This document shows, in pieces, positions 17,225 to 26,209 of a DNA stretch of 64,000 nt. The stretch lies in the NCBI RefSeq assembly GCF_037975445.1, contig NZ_CP150254.1, positions 3,346,001-3,410,000 of the forward strand, in the 5' to 3' direction. The first letter of the stretch is position 1, and every line of letters begins with the position of its first letter. Both the position numbers and the translations under genes were made by a program. Source of the stretch: Peribacillus sp. FSL P2-0133. GTDB taxonomy: Bacteria; Bacillota; Bacilli; Bacillales; DSM-1321. A model generated the notes under the pieces. It saw only the letters and a list, made by a program, of their open reading frames with translations. It was not told the origin of the DNA and searched no databases.

Positions 17225-18337
17225 TTGCAAGAAGTTTCTGAATCACTCGATCAATTTGATGGAATCGAAGCCTGGACCAAATTAGGAATTTCCATTGGCA
17301 TTTTTCTAATTTTCCTTTTGCTTCGGAAAGTATTTACTACATATATATTCAAGTTCTTTCTACGAATTGCAGAAAAACGTAAAGTAGAATTTGCCGCCAA
17401 CTTAATGCTCGCTATAGAACAGCCGGTAAGATTGCTTATCGTTTTGATTGGTGTCATTATATCCATGCACTATTTTCCGATCGACTCACCTTCGGTTGAA
17501 TTCAGATCGAAAATATACAGATCGTTTTTTGTCTTCTTATTCTTTTGGACGATTTTTAATATCAGTTCGATCTTAACTATATTATTTCCGAAATTGGTAG
17601 GTAAATTCGGACTTGAAGTCGATGAAATCGTCATGCCATTCTTTACGAAAATCATAAAATTAATCATCATTGCTTTTGGTGCCTCCATCATTGCGGAAGA
17701 ATGGGGATTTAATGTCGATGGATTTGTTGCAGGGCTTGGTTTGGGTGGATTGGCTTTCGCTCTTGCCGCTAAAGATACCGTCAGCAATTTCTTTGGAGGT
17801 ATCGTCATCGTTACCGAAAAACCTTTTACCATAGGAGATTGGGTCAAAACTCCAAGTGTGGAGGGAACTATTGAAGACATCACATTCCGAAGCACAAAAG
17901 TTCGGACTTTTGCCCAAGCTTTAGTTACAGTCCCAAATGCGACCCTATCGAATGAACCGATCATCAACTGGTCCAAGATGGGCAAAAGACAGATTGCCTT
18001 TCATTTGGGAGTGAATGTCACGACACCAAAAGAAAAATTGGAAAATGTCATTAAGAAAATTGAAAAAATGCTCATTGATCATCCTGAAGTACATCCGGAA
18101 ACGATTTTGGTTAAATTTGATGAGTTCAGTCATTCCGGTTTCAACCTTTACCTTTATTTCTTCACGAAAGCGACGGACTTTGGGGGATATTTATCAATCA
18201 AAGAAGATGTGAACTTTAAAATAATGGAGATATTGGAACAGGAAGATGTACAAATTGCCATTCCTTCACAGGCATTCATTCTTCAAAAAGACTCAAATTT
18301 GGAAGCCATGAATGATTTTGAATCCATGCGTGACTGA
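17225..18337 (+). CDS. MscS-family mechanosensitive channel, YhdY-like
   Basis: 370 residues. Five hydrophobic segments precede the pore-lining helix GLGLGGLAFALAAKDTVSNFFGG (around residues 170-195). The MscS beta domain follows (PFTIGDWVKTPSVEGTIEDITFRSTKVRT), then a C-terminal alpha/beta domain. Such channels release solutes on osmotic downshift. It resembles Bacillus YhdY in length and sequence. The TTG start is backed by GGAGGAG. It is a single gene with its own terminator. Confidence 0.9.
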   Translation: MQEVSESLDQFDGIEAWTKLGISIGIFLIFLLLRKVFTTYIFKFFLRIAEKRKVEFAANLMLAIEQPVRLLIVLIGVIISMHYFPIDSPSVEFRSKIYRSFFVFLFFWTIFNISSILTILFPKLVGKFGLEVDEIVMPFFTKIIKLIIIAFGASIIAEEWGFNVDGFVAGLGLGGLAFALAAKDTVSNFFGGIVIVTEKPFTIGDWVKTPSVEGTIEDITFRSTKVRTFAQALVTVPNATLSNEPIINWSKMGKRQIAFHLGVNVTTPKEKLENVIKKIEKMLIDHPEVHPETILVKFDEFSHSGFNLYLYFFTKATDFGGYLSIKEDVNFKIMEILEQEDVQIAIPSQAFILQKDSNLEAMNDFESMRD

Positions 18338-18341
18338 CAAA

Positions 18342-18372
18342 AGGACTTGCCCAATACGGCAAGTCTTTTTTA
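18342..18372 (+). terminator. Terminator after MscS-family gene
   Basis: GACTTGCC pairs with GGCAAGTC, followed by TTTTTT. Confidence 0.9.
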
Positions 18373-18466
18373 GCTTCAAATAAAAACTCTTAAAACATCA
18401 CATGCTTATGTGATATAATTCTTTCATTGTGTTGAAAATTCCAAATATTGATATTGAGGTACTTTG

Positions 18467-19822
18467 ATGAATCAGACTTATACTAAATCACAAAAGCTCC
18501 GCTTGTTATTTTATATATTGATACCTATCCTGATCACCCAAATCAGCATGTATGCCATGACTTTTTTTGATGTGATGATGTCGGGACAATACAGCACTCA
18601 GGACGTTGCTGGCGTCTCCATCGGCAGTTCGCTATGGACACCAGTGTACACGGGGCTGAGCGGGATATTGATTGCCTTGACGCCGGTGGTTTCACAACTG
18701 GTAGGTTCCAGGCAGTCTAAATCCGTTTCCTATTCCGTGATGCAGGCCATTTATTTAGCTGTTGCTTTAGCCTTGATCATTTTAATCATTGGGGCGTTTT
18801 CTTTGAACCCCGTATTGAGTGCCATGGACCTTGAAGATAGTGTCCACATGGTGGCTCATGATTACTTGATCGCCCTTTCACTCGGTATCATTCCTTTATT
18901 CGTTTATAATGCGTTGAGAGCTTTCATCGATGCTCTGGGACAGACTAGGATTTCCATGATCATCACCTTATGTGCACTCCCGGTAAACGTCCTTTTTAAT
19001 TACCTGTTAATATACGGTAAGTTTGGATTCCCTGAACTTGGCGGTGTCGGTTCCGGTTACGCCACTGCCATTACGTATTGGTTAATTGCCCTTGTAGCCA
19101 TCCTTGTTGTGATAAAAATCAACCCATTTTCGACATATGAGGTTTTCAGTGAATTTTTCCGGGTTTCCTGGAAAGAATGGAAGGCCTTATTATTGATTGG
19201 GGTACCCATCGGACTGGCTATCTTTTTTGAAACAAGCATTTTCTCGGCCGTCACCCTTTTAATGAGTAAGTATGATACCGTGACAATTGCATCGCATCAG
19301 ATTGCCATGAATTTTGCGTCACTGCTTTATATGATCCCGCTAAGTATTTCCATGGCATTGACGATCGTCATTGGATTCGAAATTGGAGCGGCCCGTTATA
19401 AAGACGCCAAAGAGTATAGCTGGATTGGCATTTCGATGGCATTGACGATGTCGCTCGTTTTGTCGACCATCCTATTCCTCTTCCGCGAACCTGTGGCCGC
19501 TTTATACACAAAAGACCATGAGGTTATGATGCTGACATCACATTTCTTGATATATGCCATCTTCTTTCAGATATCGGATGCCCTGCAGGCACCTATTCAG
19601 GGTATTTTGCGTGGATATAAAGATGTAAATGTCACATTTGCGATGTCACTTGTCTCCTACTGGATTCTCGGGCTTCCCATTGGCTATTTCTTTGCAAAGT
19701 ATACGGATATGGGAGCCTTTGGGTACTGGATCGGCTTAATTTCCGGCTTGGCTCTCGGAGCTATAGGCTTGGCGGCTCGCTTACGGTTCATACAACAAGT
19801 AAAATATAAAAAAATGGCGTAA
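18467..19822 (+). CDS. norM: MATE-family multidrug efflux pump, NorM/YojI type
   Basis: 451 residues and twelve membrane segments in two related halves, beginning LRLLFYILIPILITQISMYAMTFFDVMMSGQ. It closely follows the Bacillus YojI (NorM-like) sequence, including PLFVYNALRAFIDALGQTR and QISDALQAPIQGILRGYKDVN. MATE pumps export cationic drugs in exchange for Na+ or H+. The ATG at 18467 has GAGGT six bases upstream; the TTG just before it is in the same frame but badly spaced. Confidence 0.9.
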   Translation: MNQTYTKSQKLRLLFYILIPILITQISMYAMTFFDVMMSGQYSTQDVAGVSIGSSLWTPVYTGLSGILIALTPVVSQLVGSRQSKSVSYSVMQAIYLAVALALIILIIGAFSLNPVLSAMDLEDSVHMVAHDYLIALSLGIIPLFVYNALRAFIDALGQTRISMIITLCALPVNVLFNYLLIYGKFGFPELGGVGSGYATAITYWLIALVAILVVIKINPFSTYEVFSEFFRVSWKEWKALLLIGVPIGLAIFFETSIFSAVTLLMSKYDTVTIASHQIAMNFASLLYMIPLSISMALTIVIGFEIGAARYKDAKEYSWIGISMALTMSLVLSTILFLFREPVAALYTKDHEVMMLTSHFLIYAIFFQISDALQAPIQGILRGYKDVNVTFAMSLVSYWILGLPIGYFFAKYTDMGAFGYWIGLISGLALGAIGLAARLRFIQQVKYKKMA

Positions 19823-19863
19823 AAAAAGAGTGGGGCTGGATTATACCGGCCTCACCCTTTTTC
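19822..19863. terminator. Bidirectional terminator between norM and SDR gene
   Basis: AAAGAGTGGGGCTGG pairs with CCGGCCTCACCCTTTTT. It separates two converging genes. Confidence 0.85.
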
Positions 19864-19887
19864 ATTCTGAATTCAACCCCTAAACCA

Positions 19888-20661
19888 CTAGGCTTTATAT
19901 ATTTTCCCAAGAACATCCTTACCGCCTGTTACCGGTATGATGCTGCCGGTAATGAAATCTGATTTTTCATCACAAAGGAACGTGATGACCCTCGCTATAT
20001 CTTCCCCTGTACCCGGTCTGCCGACTGGAACCGTATCATCCTTTTCTTCTCTCGCGACCCTAATTTCCTCCTCTTTCCAGTCACCTACGATATCACCGGG
20101 ACAGACCATATTCACGGTGATGCCATGTGTAGCTTCTTCGGCAGCTAAAGTTCTTGTCAAGGAGGTCAAGCCGCTCTTTGCAGCAGCAAAAACAGAACGA
20201 TAGATCCAACCTGGTGCAGTTTCACACCGTTCAAACCCTAATGTAATGACTCTACCCCAGTTTCTACTGCGCATATGTGGAATAAGCTCTTTCGCAAAAT
20301 AGAAAAAACCATTTAAATTTCCATCCATGATGTACTTCCATTCATCACTGCCATATTCAGTCATAGGCTTACGGTCATGCATATATGGCCCTGCATTATG
20401 AATGAAAATATCAACATGGCCAAATGACTCCGAAATCTTTTGCAAAATATTCAGGCAATCCTCCTCACTTGACGAGTCACCTTGAATCGCAATTGCCTTA
20501 ACATGGTACTTATCCTGTAATTCATCCACTAATGCTAAAGCTGCCTTTTTACTTTTTCGATAAGTAATGATAATGGACATTCCATTATCCGCGAGTGAAA
20601 GTGCCATCCTTTTGCCGATTCCCGTTGCTCCACCAGTAATAAAAGCTACTTTGTCATCCAC
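19888..20661 (-). CDS. Short-chain dehydrogenase-like protein lacking the catalytic Tyr
   Basis: 257 residues. The NAD(P)-binding start TGGATGIGKRMA (residues 9-20) and HNAGP (88-92) are typical of classical SDRs. At the active site the YxxxK motif reads FAAAK, with Phe158 in place of Tyr and Lys162 kept; the usual Ser about 13 residues earlier is an Arg in GFERCETAPG. A Tyr154 lies four residues upstream and might substitute, as in enoyl-ACP reductases with wider spacing. The C-terminus FITGSIIPVTGGKDVLG is normal. Function is unknown; the closest look is FabG/YtkK-like. Confidence 0.7.
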   Translation of the reverse strand: MDDKVAFITGGATGIGKRMALSLADNGMSIIITYRKSKKAALALVDELQDKYHVKAIAIQGDSSSEEDCLNILQKISESFGHVDIFIHNAGPYMHDRKPMTEYGSDEWKYIMDGNLNGFFYFAKELIPHMRSRNWGRVITLGFERCETAPGWIYRSVFAAAKSGLTSLTRTLAAEEATHGITVNMVCPGDIVGDWKEEEIRVAREEKDDTVPVGRPGTGEDIARVITFLCDEKSDFITGSIIPVTGGKDVLGKIYKA

Positions 20662-20747
20662 AGGCTTTACCCTCTTTATCTAATGGATTTTACTTAATTA
20701 TACATAAGTTTATTCCATTTTCTATAATTTAGTAATTATAAAAAAGA

Positions 20748-20774
20748 ACCTATGGGCTTTAGCTGCATAAAATA
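20748..20774 (+). promoter_or_regulatory. Sigma-K-like promoter for the spore protein gene
   Basis: AC at 20748-20749 is followed 16 bases later by CATAAAATA (20766-20774). This matches the AC-N16/17-CATAnnnTA pattern of late mother-cell promoters and sits about 50 bases before the start codon. Confidence 0.5.
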
Positions 20775-20820
20775 TAACAAATAAACCTGTCAGACCAAAA
20801 GCAGGAGAGAGGAATTCAAT

Positions 20821-21288
20821 ATGTTTCCCTGGAATTCACTTTTTTCTTTTAAGAATAACCCGAACCAGAAGGACTTCATGAAAAATATGCAGCAAAGTGA
20901 TGTACAATCGTTCATCGAAAAAGTATTTTCACAAGTCATCCCTGACAATATGCAAGGTATGATGAACCAAAATGATGGCGGCTCACAAACAGTAAATGCC
21001 AGATCTGAACATCCTTTACATGCAGAAGTATTTGAAACCCACTTATATGTCTTTGTAAGAATTCCTATAGAAGATGAATCTTGGCTAAAAAATATGAAAC
21101 TTTACCATACATCTAACCAATCCATCATCGAGGGGATTCCTGAAGAGTCAGATCGGCATGTCATTACACTCCCCGCACTTGTTAAGAAAAAAGGGGCATC
21201 GGCCCAATATAAAGAATCAACGTTGGAAATACGTCTTCAGAAAAGTTTCAATACCCAGTATTCAGAAATCGATGTATCCGAGATATAA
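20821..21288 (+). CDS. Hsp20-like probable spore coat/germination protein (GerT-like)
   Basis: 155 residues. A divergent alpha-crystallin-type beta sandwich begins near residue 60: ARSEHPLHAEVFETHLYVFVRIPIED, then a C-terminal STLEIRLQK strand. The N-terminus MFPWNSLFSF and overall length resemble the Bacillus GerT protein, a mother-cell coat protein that assists germination. That naming is from memory and only moderately sure. AGGAGAGAGG precedes the ATG. The sigma-K-like site upstream agrees with late sporulation expression. Confidence 0.6.
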   Translation: MFPWNSLFSFKNNPNQKDFMKNMQQSDVQSFIEKVFSQVIPDNMQGMMNQNDGGSQTVNARSEHPLHAEVFETHLYVFVRIPIEDESWLKNMKLYHTSNQSIIEGIPEESDRHVITLPALVKKKGASAQYKESTLEIRLQKSFNTQYSEIDVSEI

Positions 21289-21406
21289 GCTGCTACACAC
21301 CGGGACCTCGCTGATAATAAGGTGCGGTTCCTGTTATTTTCTTGGTGCCAACCTTTTTTAGATTTCACTGTATTTTATTTCATGGAATGGAATGATCCAT
21401 TCTCGC

Positions 21407-21443
21407 AAAAAAAGAGCACCCCATGTTAATGGGATGCTCTTTT
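21407..21443 (-). terminator. Terminator after CAP-domain gene
   Basis: On the minus strand AAAAGAGCATCCCAT pairs with ATGGGGTGCTCTTTT and runs into Ts. Confidence 0.88.
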
Positions 21444-21454
21444 CTATTAATCTA

Positions 21455-22237
21455 TTATTTTCCGATGAATTGTTGAGTCCAGTAGTTACCAGATTCTACG
21501 TAACCTACTCCGATATGAGTAAAGCTAGGGTTCATGATGTTTTCACGGTGTCCTTGGCTATTCATCCAAGCTTGTACCACTTCTTCAGGTGTTTGTTGAC
21601 CTTGTGCGATGTTTTCGCCAGCTGTTGTATAGCTGATTCCGAATTGTTTCATCATATCGAATGGTGAGCCGTAAGTTGGGCTATTGTGATCAAAGTAGTT
21701 TTTATCTTTCATGTCTTGAGACTTAATACGTGCAACTTTGCTCAACTCAGTGTCGATTTTAAGAGCTGCCAAACCTTGTTTTTCACGTTCTGCATTTGTT
21801 AATTTAACAACTTGTTGTTCAAAAGCACTTAATTCAGAGCTTGTCTCTTGTTTTTCATCAGTTGATTTATTAGGTGTAACTGGTTTTGCTTCAGGTTTTG
21901 CTTGGTTCGTTGTTCCAGCTTCTTGCTGAACTGGTTTTTGAACTGGTTTTTGAACTGGTTTTTGAACTGGTTTTTGAACTGGTTTTTGAACTGGCGTTTG
22001 TTGTGGCGTTTGTTGTGGCGTTTGTTGTGGCGTTTGTTGTGCCTGCGCTGCCGGTAAAGTGATATTGTATTTAGCTAGGTATTGGTTAAGGACTTGTTGC
22101 ATATCCTCTTTATTAGTAGATTTAAAAGTTACTTGTTTCACAGTATCACAGTTGGCTGCTTCAGCTTGGTTAGCTCCTACTCCTGTGAATATAATAGCTG
22201 CAGCCGCTGCTGCTGACATAAACATTTTCTTTTTCAT
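21455..22237 (-). CDS. Secreted CAP/SCP-domain protein, YkwD-like
   Basis: 260 residues. A Sec signal peptide (MKKKMFMSAAAAAAIIFTGVGANQAEA) has a likely cut after AEA at about residue 27. A short N-terminal module is followed by a low-complexity linker of four QQTP and six (P)VQKP units (about residues 66-105). The C-terminal CAP domain starts near 135: LTNAEREKQGLAAL, the His in NYFDHNSP, GENIAQG, and HRENIMNPSFTHIGVGY. CAP proteins are secreted proteins of uncertain activity; YkwD of Bacillus has the same layout. GGAGGAAAT lies before the ATG. Confidence 0.9.
   Translation of the reverse strand: MKKKMFMSAAAAAAIIFTGVGANQAEAANCDTVKQVTFKSTNKEDMQQVLNQYLAKYNITLPAAQAQQTPQQTPQQTPQQTPVQKPVQKPVQKPVQKPVQKPVQQEAGTTNQAKPEAKPVTPNKSTDEKQETSSELSAFEQQVVKLTNAEREKQGLAALKIDTELSKVARIKSQDMKDKNYFDHNSPTYGSPFDMMKQFGISYTTAGENIAQGQQTPEEVVQAWMNSQGHRENIMNPSFTHIGVGYVESGNYWTQQFIGK
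21928..22041. repeat. Two 12-bp minisatellites inside the CAP gene
   Basis: About five to six copies of GAACTGGTTTTT and then four copies of GGCGTTTGTTGT stand in tandem (plus-strand reading). They encode the VQKP and QQTP linker units. Units are nearly identical at DNA level, so copy number can vary by slippage without breaking the frame. Confidence 0.9.
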
Positions 22238-22627
22238 TCGTATTTCCTCCTGTGATGTTCATTTTTTGTTGTGCTTTGCTTCTGGAATTATCATAACATG
22301 CACTTTTTGTAATAAAGGCTCCATCAATTTCCATCAAATTCACAGGGTGCGAATGAAAATAATTTATGATCCAAGTTTCAGAGAAATCTTGCAAAAATGC
22401 TTTAACTATCTATGTTTCTGCCAGTAGTATAAATACTCATATTTTCCCAGTAATTTCTTGTCAATGGTAGTTACATAGAACTATTTCCATTGAATACTAA
22501 TAAATTTTAATTGACATATCATTTCCAACCTGATTTTTATGACTTTCTTTACTTTTATGTTACAAATTTTTCGGTTTAACTTCGACATTTCGTCATATTC
22601 TCCCTATCACCTTGAATATTTTTTCAA

Positions 22628-22669
22628 ATAAAAAAAAACAATCCGGTTTTAAACCCGAATTGTTTTGAT
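22628..22669 (-). terminator. Terminator after the four-gene two-component operon
   Basis: On the minus strand AACAATTCGG pairs with CCGGATTGTT, followed by nine Ts. The rest of the 448-base gap up to the CAP gene shows only its presumed promoter region and no further feature. Confidence 0.8.
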
Positions 22670-22685
22670 TTCGATGGTATATTCA

Positions 22686-23123
22686 TCATTTCATTTCTTC
22701 ATCATTCATCTCGTCCATTTCCTTTTTTTCGCCACTTTGTTCAGGAGTGCTTGGTTTGCCTATTACGAATTCTTTCTTTGGCATGTTGTGCATATCCCTT
22801 GCAGTTACATGGGCATATACATAGTAGGTTCCTTCTTTATCAAAATTCTTTTCCAATTCATATATGCCGTTCCCTTTATGTTTCACTGCGATCTTGTCAT
22901 GATCATCGCTATTCGCAAGCCAAATTTCAAAACTGACATCATCCGCATCTGTCACGGCTTCGTCCCCATATGTTACTTTTGCCTGAAATTTCACAGGCTC
23001 ATTCACTTTACCCTGAATTGGATCGACAGCTAAATCGACATTTAACATTTTCGGAATTTCCTCTTCCTTGCTGCATCCAGCCAAAAAAAATAACGCCATG
23101 CAAAATAACAGGATTTTTTTCAT
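22686..23123 (-). CDS. Lipoprotein with FixH/YtkA-like domain
   Basis: 145 residues. The lipobox LAGC places Cys17 as the acylated residue, so the protein is anchored outside the membrane. The folded part (DLAVDPIQGKVNEPVKFQAKVTYGDEAV ... GTYYVYAHVTARDMHNMPKKEFVIG) resembles YtkA/FixH-like beta-sandwich domains found near copper and respiratory functions. The tail is acidic and methionine-rich. It is last in the operon, 19 bases after the histidine kinase gene. Metal binding is only a guess from the HNMP and Met-rich tail. Confidence 0.7.
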   Translation of the reverse strand: MKKILLFCMALFFLAGCSKEEEIPKMLNVDLAVDPIQGKVNEPVKFQAKVTYGDEAVTDADDVSFEIWLANSDDHDKIAVKHKGNGIYELEKNFDKEGTYYVYAHVTARDMHNMPKKEFVIGKPSTPEQSGEKKEMDEMNDEEMK

Positions 23124-23142
23124 TTTTGAACGTATCCCCTTT

Positions 23143-24558
23143 TTATGAATTCCATTCTTCTTTTATAATCGGTAGGATGACCCTGACTTTTGTGCCCCTT
23201 TTTTCCTTGCTTTCTATTTCGATTTTACCATTTTGTAATTCCACCAATTTTTTAACAATCGACAGTCCAAGCCCTGACCCGCCATCAAAACGGCTGCGTG
23301 CCTTGTTCACTCGGTAAAAACGATTCATGATATATGGCAGATCCGCTTCCGGAATCCCGTTACCCGTATCAGTAACCAGCAGTTCGCAATCATCTTTATG
23401 CTGAATTAAGGTAATATGGATCGCCCCTCCGGGATCCGTGTACTGAATGGCATTATCAATAATGTTATGTAGGATCTGTTCCATCCTTCCTTCATCCCCC
23501 AAAATAATCGGGTCTGGATCCAGATCTAGCTGCAAGCCCAATTGCTTTTCTTTTATTATCGGTTCATATTTCACAAGTACGTCTTCAATGAATTGCGCAT
23601 AGGCAATCGGGGTTTTATTTAACATGAATGGATCACTATCCATTTTTGATAAGTCCATCAGATCTCCCACAAGCCGCTGCAGCCTAAGAGCCTCCCTTGA
23701 AATGAGTTGAAGGTATTTCCGTTGCTCTTCATCATTTTTCACGACACCATCCAATATGGCCTGCGTATAGCCCTTTACGTAACTAAGCGGGGTTCTGAGC
23801 TCATGTGCAACATTTTCTAAAAATTCTTTTTTTCTTTCTTCTTCCATATGGATGGAATTGGCCATATCATTAAAGGCCATTGCCAGTTTCCCTATTTCAT
23901 CATGACTCCTTACCTCGACCTGTATGTCATAATTCCCCTCTGAGACACGATGGGCTGCAGTCTCGATTTCCTTAATCGGACTGACTAGCTTTTTCAACCA
24001 TTTCGTAGTAAACAAAATCGCGACAATCAAAAATAATAGAACGGCCGCCATCCATTTTGCGGCAAATTCCTTGAGTAATACCGTAATGGAATCTACAGGA
24101 ATATATGTATAGATGATACCTTCGAGCCGATTTTCGTCAATCAGGGGTATGATCGCCGCTACGATGTTCTTTTCAAATCTTTTCTCATATCCCTCTTTTT
24201 CAACGGCTTTCCCATCTAAAAGCATTTGCCGTTCTTCTTCAGAAATAAGGGTGTCATAATTGATTTCAAAAGGCAGACAGGCACTCAATTCCCTCGGATT
24301 GTTGACGACAAAGATCTCGCTGTCATTCTTACTGTTAAACCATTCAACTTTTTCCTTGAAATCTTCGCTGATTTCACCGCCGGAGTAATCCGCCCCTAGC
24401 AATGACGCTTCATTGACTAAATCTGTTTTAAGCTTCTCCACATATAGATTTTTATAATAATATTGAGAAAGTGAATAAGCGAACAGCACGGATAGGATGA
24501 TGGCGGTGATGATGGTGAGCCATAATTTAAAAGTGAGGGTTCGCCATTTATTGATCAT
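23143..24558 (-). CDS. Membrane sensor histidine kinase
   Basis: 471 residues. Two transmembrane helices (about 11-32 and 165-187) enclose an outside sensor domain with one Cys (ELSACLPFEI). HAMP follows (190-240), then HisKA with phospho-His in ENVAHELRTPLSYVKGY. The HATPase domain has DNAIQYT, DTGNGIP, and GGSGLGLSIVKKLV. Its start overlaps the stop of the response regulator gene by four bases (ATGA), so the two are translationally coupled and form a pair. The stimulus is unknown; the flanking lipoproteins probably belong to the same signal path. Confidence 0.92.
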   Translation of the reverse strand: MINKWRTLTFKLWLTIITAIILSVLFAYSLSQYYYKNLYVEKLKTDLVNEASLLGADYSGGEISEDFKEKVEWFNSKNDSEIFVVNNPRELSACLPFEINYDTLISEEERQMLLDGKAVEKEGYEKRFEKNIVAAIIPLIDENRLEGIIYTYIPVDSITVLLKEFAAKWMAAVLLFLIVAILFTTKWLKKLVSPIKEIETAAHRVSEGNYDIQVEVRSHDEIGKLAMAFNDMANSIHMEEERKKEFLENVAHELRTPLSYVKGYTQAILDGVVKNDEEQRKYLQLISREALRLQRLVGDLMDLSKMDSDPFMLNKTPIAYAQFIEDVLVKYEPIIKEKQLGLQLDLDPDPIILGDEGRMEQILHNIIDNAIQYTDPGGAIHITLIQHKDDCELLVTDTGNGIPEADLPYIMNRFYRVNKARSRFDGGSGLGLSIVKKLVELQNGKIEIESKEKRGTKVRVILPIIKEEWNS

Positions 24559-25241
24559 TTCTTTTCCTCTATCTTATAACCGATTCCCCAGACGGTTTGA
24601 ATGTAATCGGCCGCTCTTAATTTCATTCGTAACGTTTTGATATGGGTATCCACGGTCCGTAAAGATCCTCCATACTCCCCGCTCCATACATTTTCAAGCA
24701 GTTGTTCACGGCTTAGTGCCTGGCTTTTATGACGCATGAGGAATAAAAGCAATTCGAATTCCTTCAAGGTTAAATTGATTGGCTTCCCTTCCACCAAAAC
24801 CGTTCTGGATTGTAAGTTCAAGCTAATTTTACCGAACCGGACATGGTTTTGACTCTCTTCATTCAATGATAATTTCCCTGTCCTCCGCAATACCGCTTCG
24901 ACCCTTGCAACCAATTCTCCTGGATTGAACGGTTTGACGATATAATCGTCGCCGCCAAGCTTCAGCCCTTTCACCTTATCCCATTCTTCACCTTTCGCAC
25001 TGACAAATATCACAGGAATCTCCCAATTTTCACGAATTTCTTCACAAACGGAGAAACCATCCATACCTGGCATCATGATATCCAATAGAATTAAATCAAC
25101 TTCCTCTGTTTCAACCATACTAATAGCTTCTTTTCCATTCGCAGCTTGAAGGCATCGATAACCTGAGTTCAGTAAATACATTTCAACTAGATTTCGCATA
25201 TCTTCTTCATCATCCACGACTAAAATGGTGTAAACATGCAT
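24555..25241 (-). CDS. OmpR/PhoB-family response regulator
   Basis: 228 residues. The receiver domain has the acidic pair VVDDEEDM, phospho-Asp in LLDIMMPGMDG, and Lys in VKPFNPGELVARVEAVLRR. The C-terminal winged helix contains LTLKEFELLLFLMRHKSQALSREQLLENVW and RTVDTHIKTLRMKL. It probably controls its own operon. GGGAG precedes the ATG at 25241, which is only five bases after the upstream lipoprotein gene. Confidence 0.94.
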   Translation of the reverse strand: MHVYTILVVDDEEDMRNLVEMYLLNSGYRCLQAANGKEAISMVETEEVDLILLDIMMPGMDGFSVCEEIRENWEIPVIFVSAKGEEWDKVKGLKLGGDDYIVKPFNPGELVARVEAVLRRTGKLSLNEESQNHVRFGKISLNLQSRTVLVEGKPINLTLKEFELLLFLMRHKSQALSREQLLENVWSGEYGGSLRTVDTHIKTLRMKLRAADYIQTVWGIGYKIEEKK

Positions 25242-25246
25242 GTCAT

Positions 25247-26209
25247 CTACTCCCTCAACATCAATTGGAACGGACCTTCGCCGACTTTGATCGTTTTTTT
25301 AACATCGACTGTTTCAGCATCCATTACATACACTTCATCACTATCATATCCCGCCACGATCACATCTTCGTTAAAGCTAGCCATTTCAAAAGGGTTGACG
25401 CCGACCACTTTGCTTTTCACTTCCTCATATTGATCATTCAATTTATATAAGGAGCTTGTACCATGACTAAGGACAAATATGCCTTCTGCATTCTCAAGGA
25501 ACTTTATCGGCATGGTTGGGGCCTTCAGCTTATTCTTCAACTCTCCCGTTTGTGCCGAATAAATATATAGATCTTCTTCCACTTTGTCCCCATCACCGTG
25601 TCCTCCGATCCATATTTCATCCTTTTCTTCCCTTAATAATGTGCCTGTGCTGGAACTATGTACGGGAAATTCAAAATCGACCTTTTTCGTTTCAAGATTT
25701 ATTACAGAACATTTGGTATCACCAAAATTAATAACATACAAACGATTCGATTGCTCTCCTTGAAGAACGGTCAGGGGGCTTTTACCAACCTTGACAATAT
25801 CCTGTTTCTCCCCATCTGTATTTAAAAAATAGATGGAGTGATTCGATTGGTTGACCGCCACGATGCTTTTTCCATCATGTAACAACTGCATATTAACGAT
25901 CCCTTTGCCAATTTCCCAACTGTTTATCAGTTTTCCTGCTGATAAAGAGTACACTTGGACTTTCTCCATCTCTTTTCCATAAAGCAGGATAGTATCTTTG
26001 TCTGCCAGGAGCAGTGCTCCGGTAAATGGTTCTGAAATATCCCATTTTGCAAATGGATGATAGTTTTCATCTATGAAAGTCAGTGAGGTATCCTTGATAT
26101 TGACAGTCGCCAGGAAAGATTCACTTTTATTGATTTTAGTTAATGCATTACTGCTATTACACCCAGTAAGCAGTACGATGGCAAGAAAAAGCCCAATGCC
26201 CCACTTCAT
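25247..26209 (-). CDS. YncE-like beta-propeller lipoprotein
   Basis: 320 residues. A lipobox TGC at Cys17 follows a short signal (LFLAIVLLTGC). The rest consists of repeated blades such as DKDTILLYGKEMEKVQVYSLSAGKLINSWEIG, GKSIVAVNQSNHSIYFLN, and YVMDAETVDVKKTIKVGEGPF, a seven-bladed-type propeller as in YncE/YVTN proteins. It is first in the operon and closely spaced to the regulator. Such extracellular propellers often bind ligands or partner proteins; a sensory accessory role is inferred from position only. Confidence 0.75.
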   Translation of the reverse strand: MKWGIGLFLAIVLLTGCNSSNALTKINKSESFLATVNIKDTSLTFIDENYHPFAKWDISEPFTGALLLADKDTILLYGKEMEKVQVYSLSAGKLINSWEIGKGIVNMQLLHDGKSIVAVNQSNHSIYFLNTDGEKQDIVKVGKSPLTVLQGEQSNRLYVINFGDTKCSVINLETKKVDFEFPVHSSSTGTLLREEKDEIWIGGHGDGDKVEEDLYIYSAQTGELKNKLKAPTMPIKFLENAEGIFVLSHGTSSLYKLNDQYEEVKSKVVGVNPFEMASFNEDVIVAGYDSDEVYVMDAETVDVKKTIKVGEGPFQLMLRE

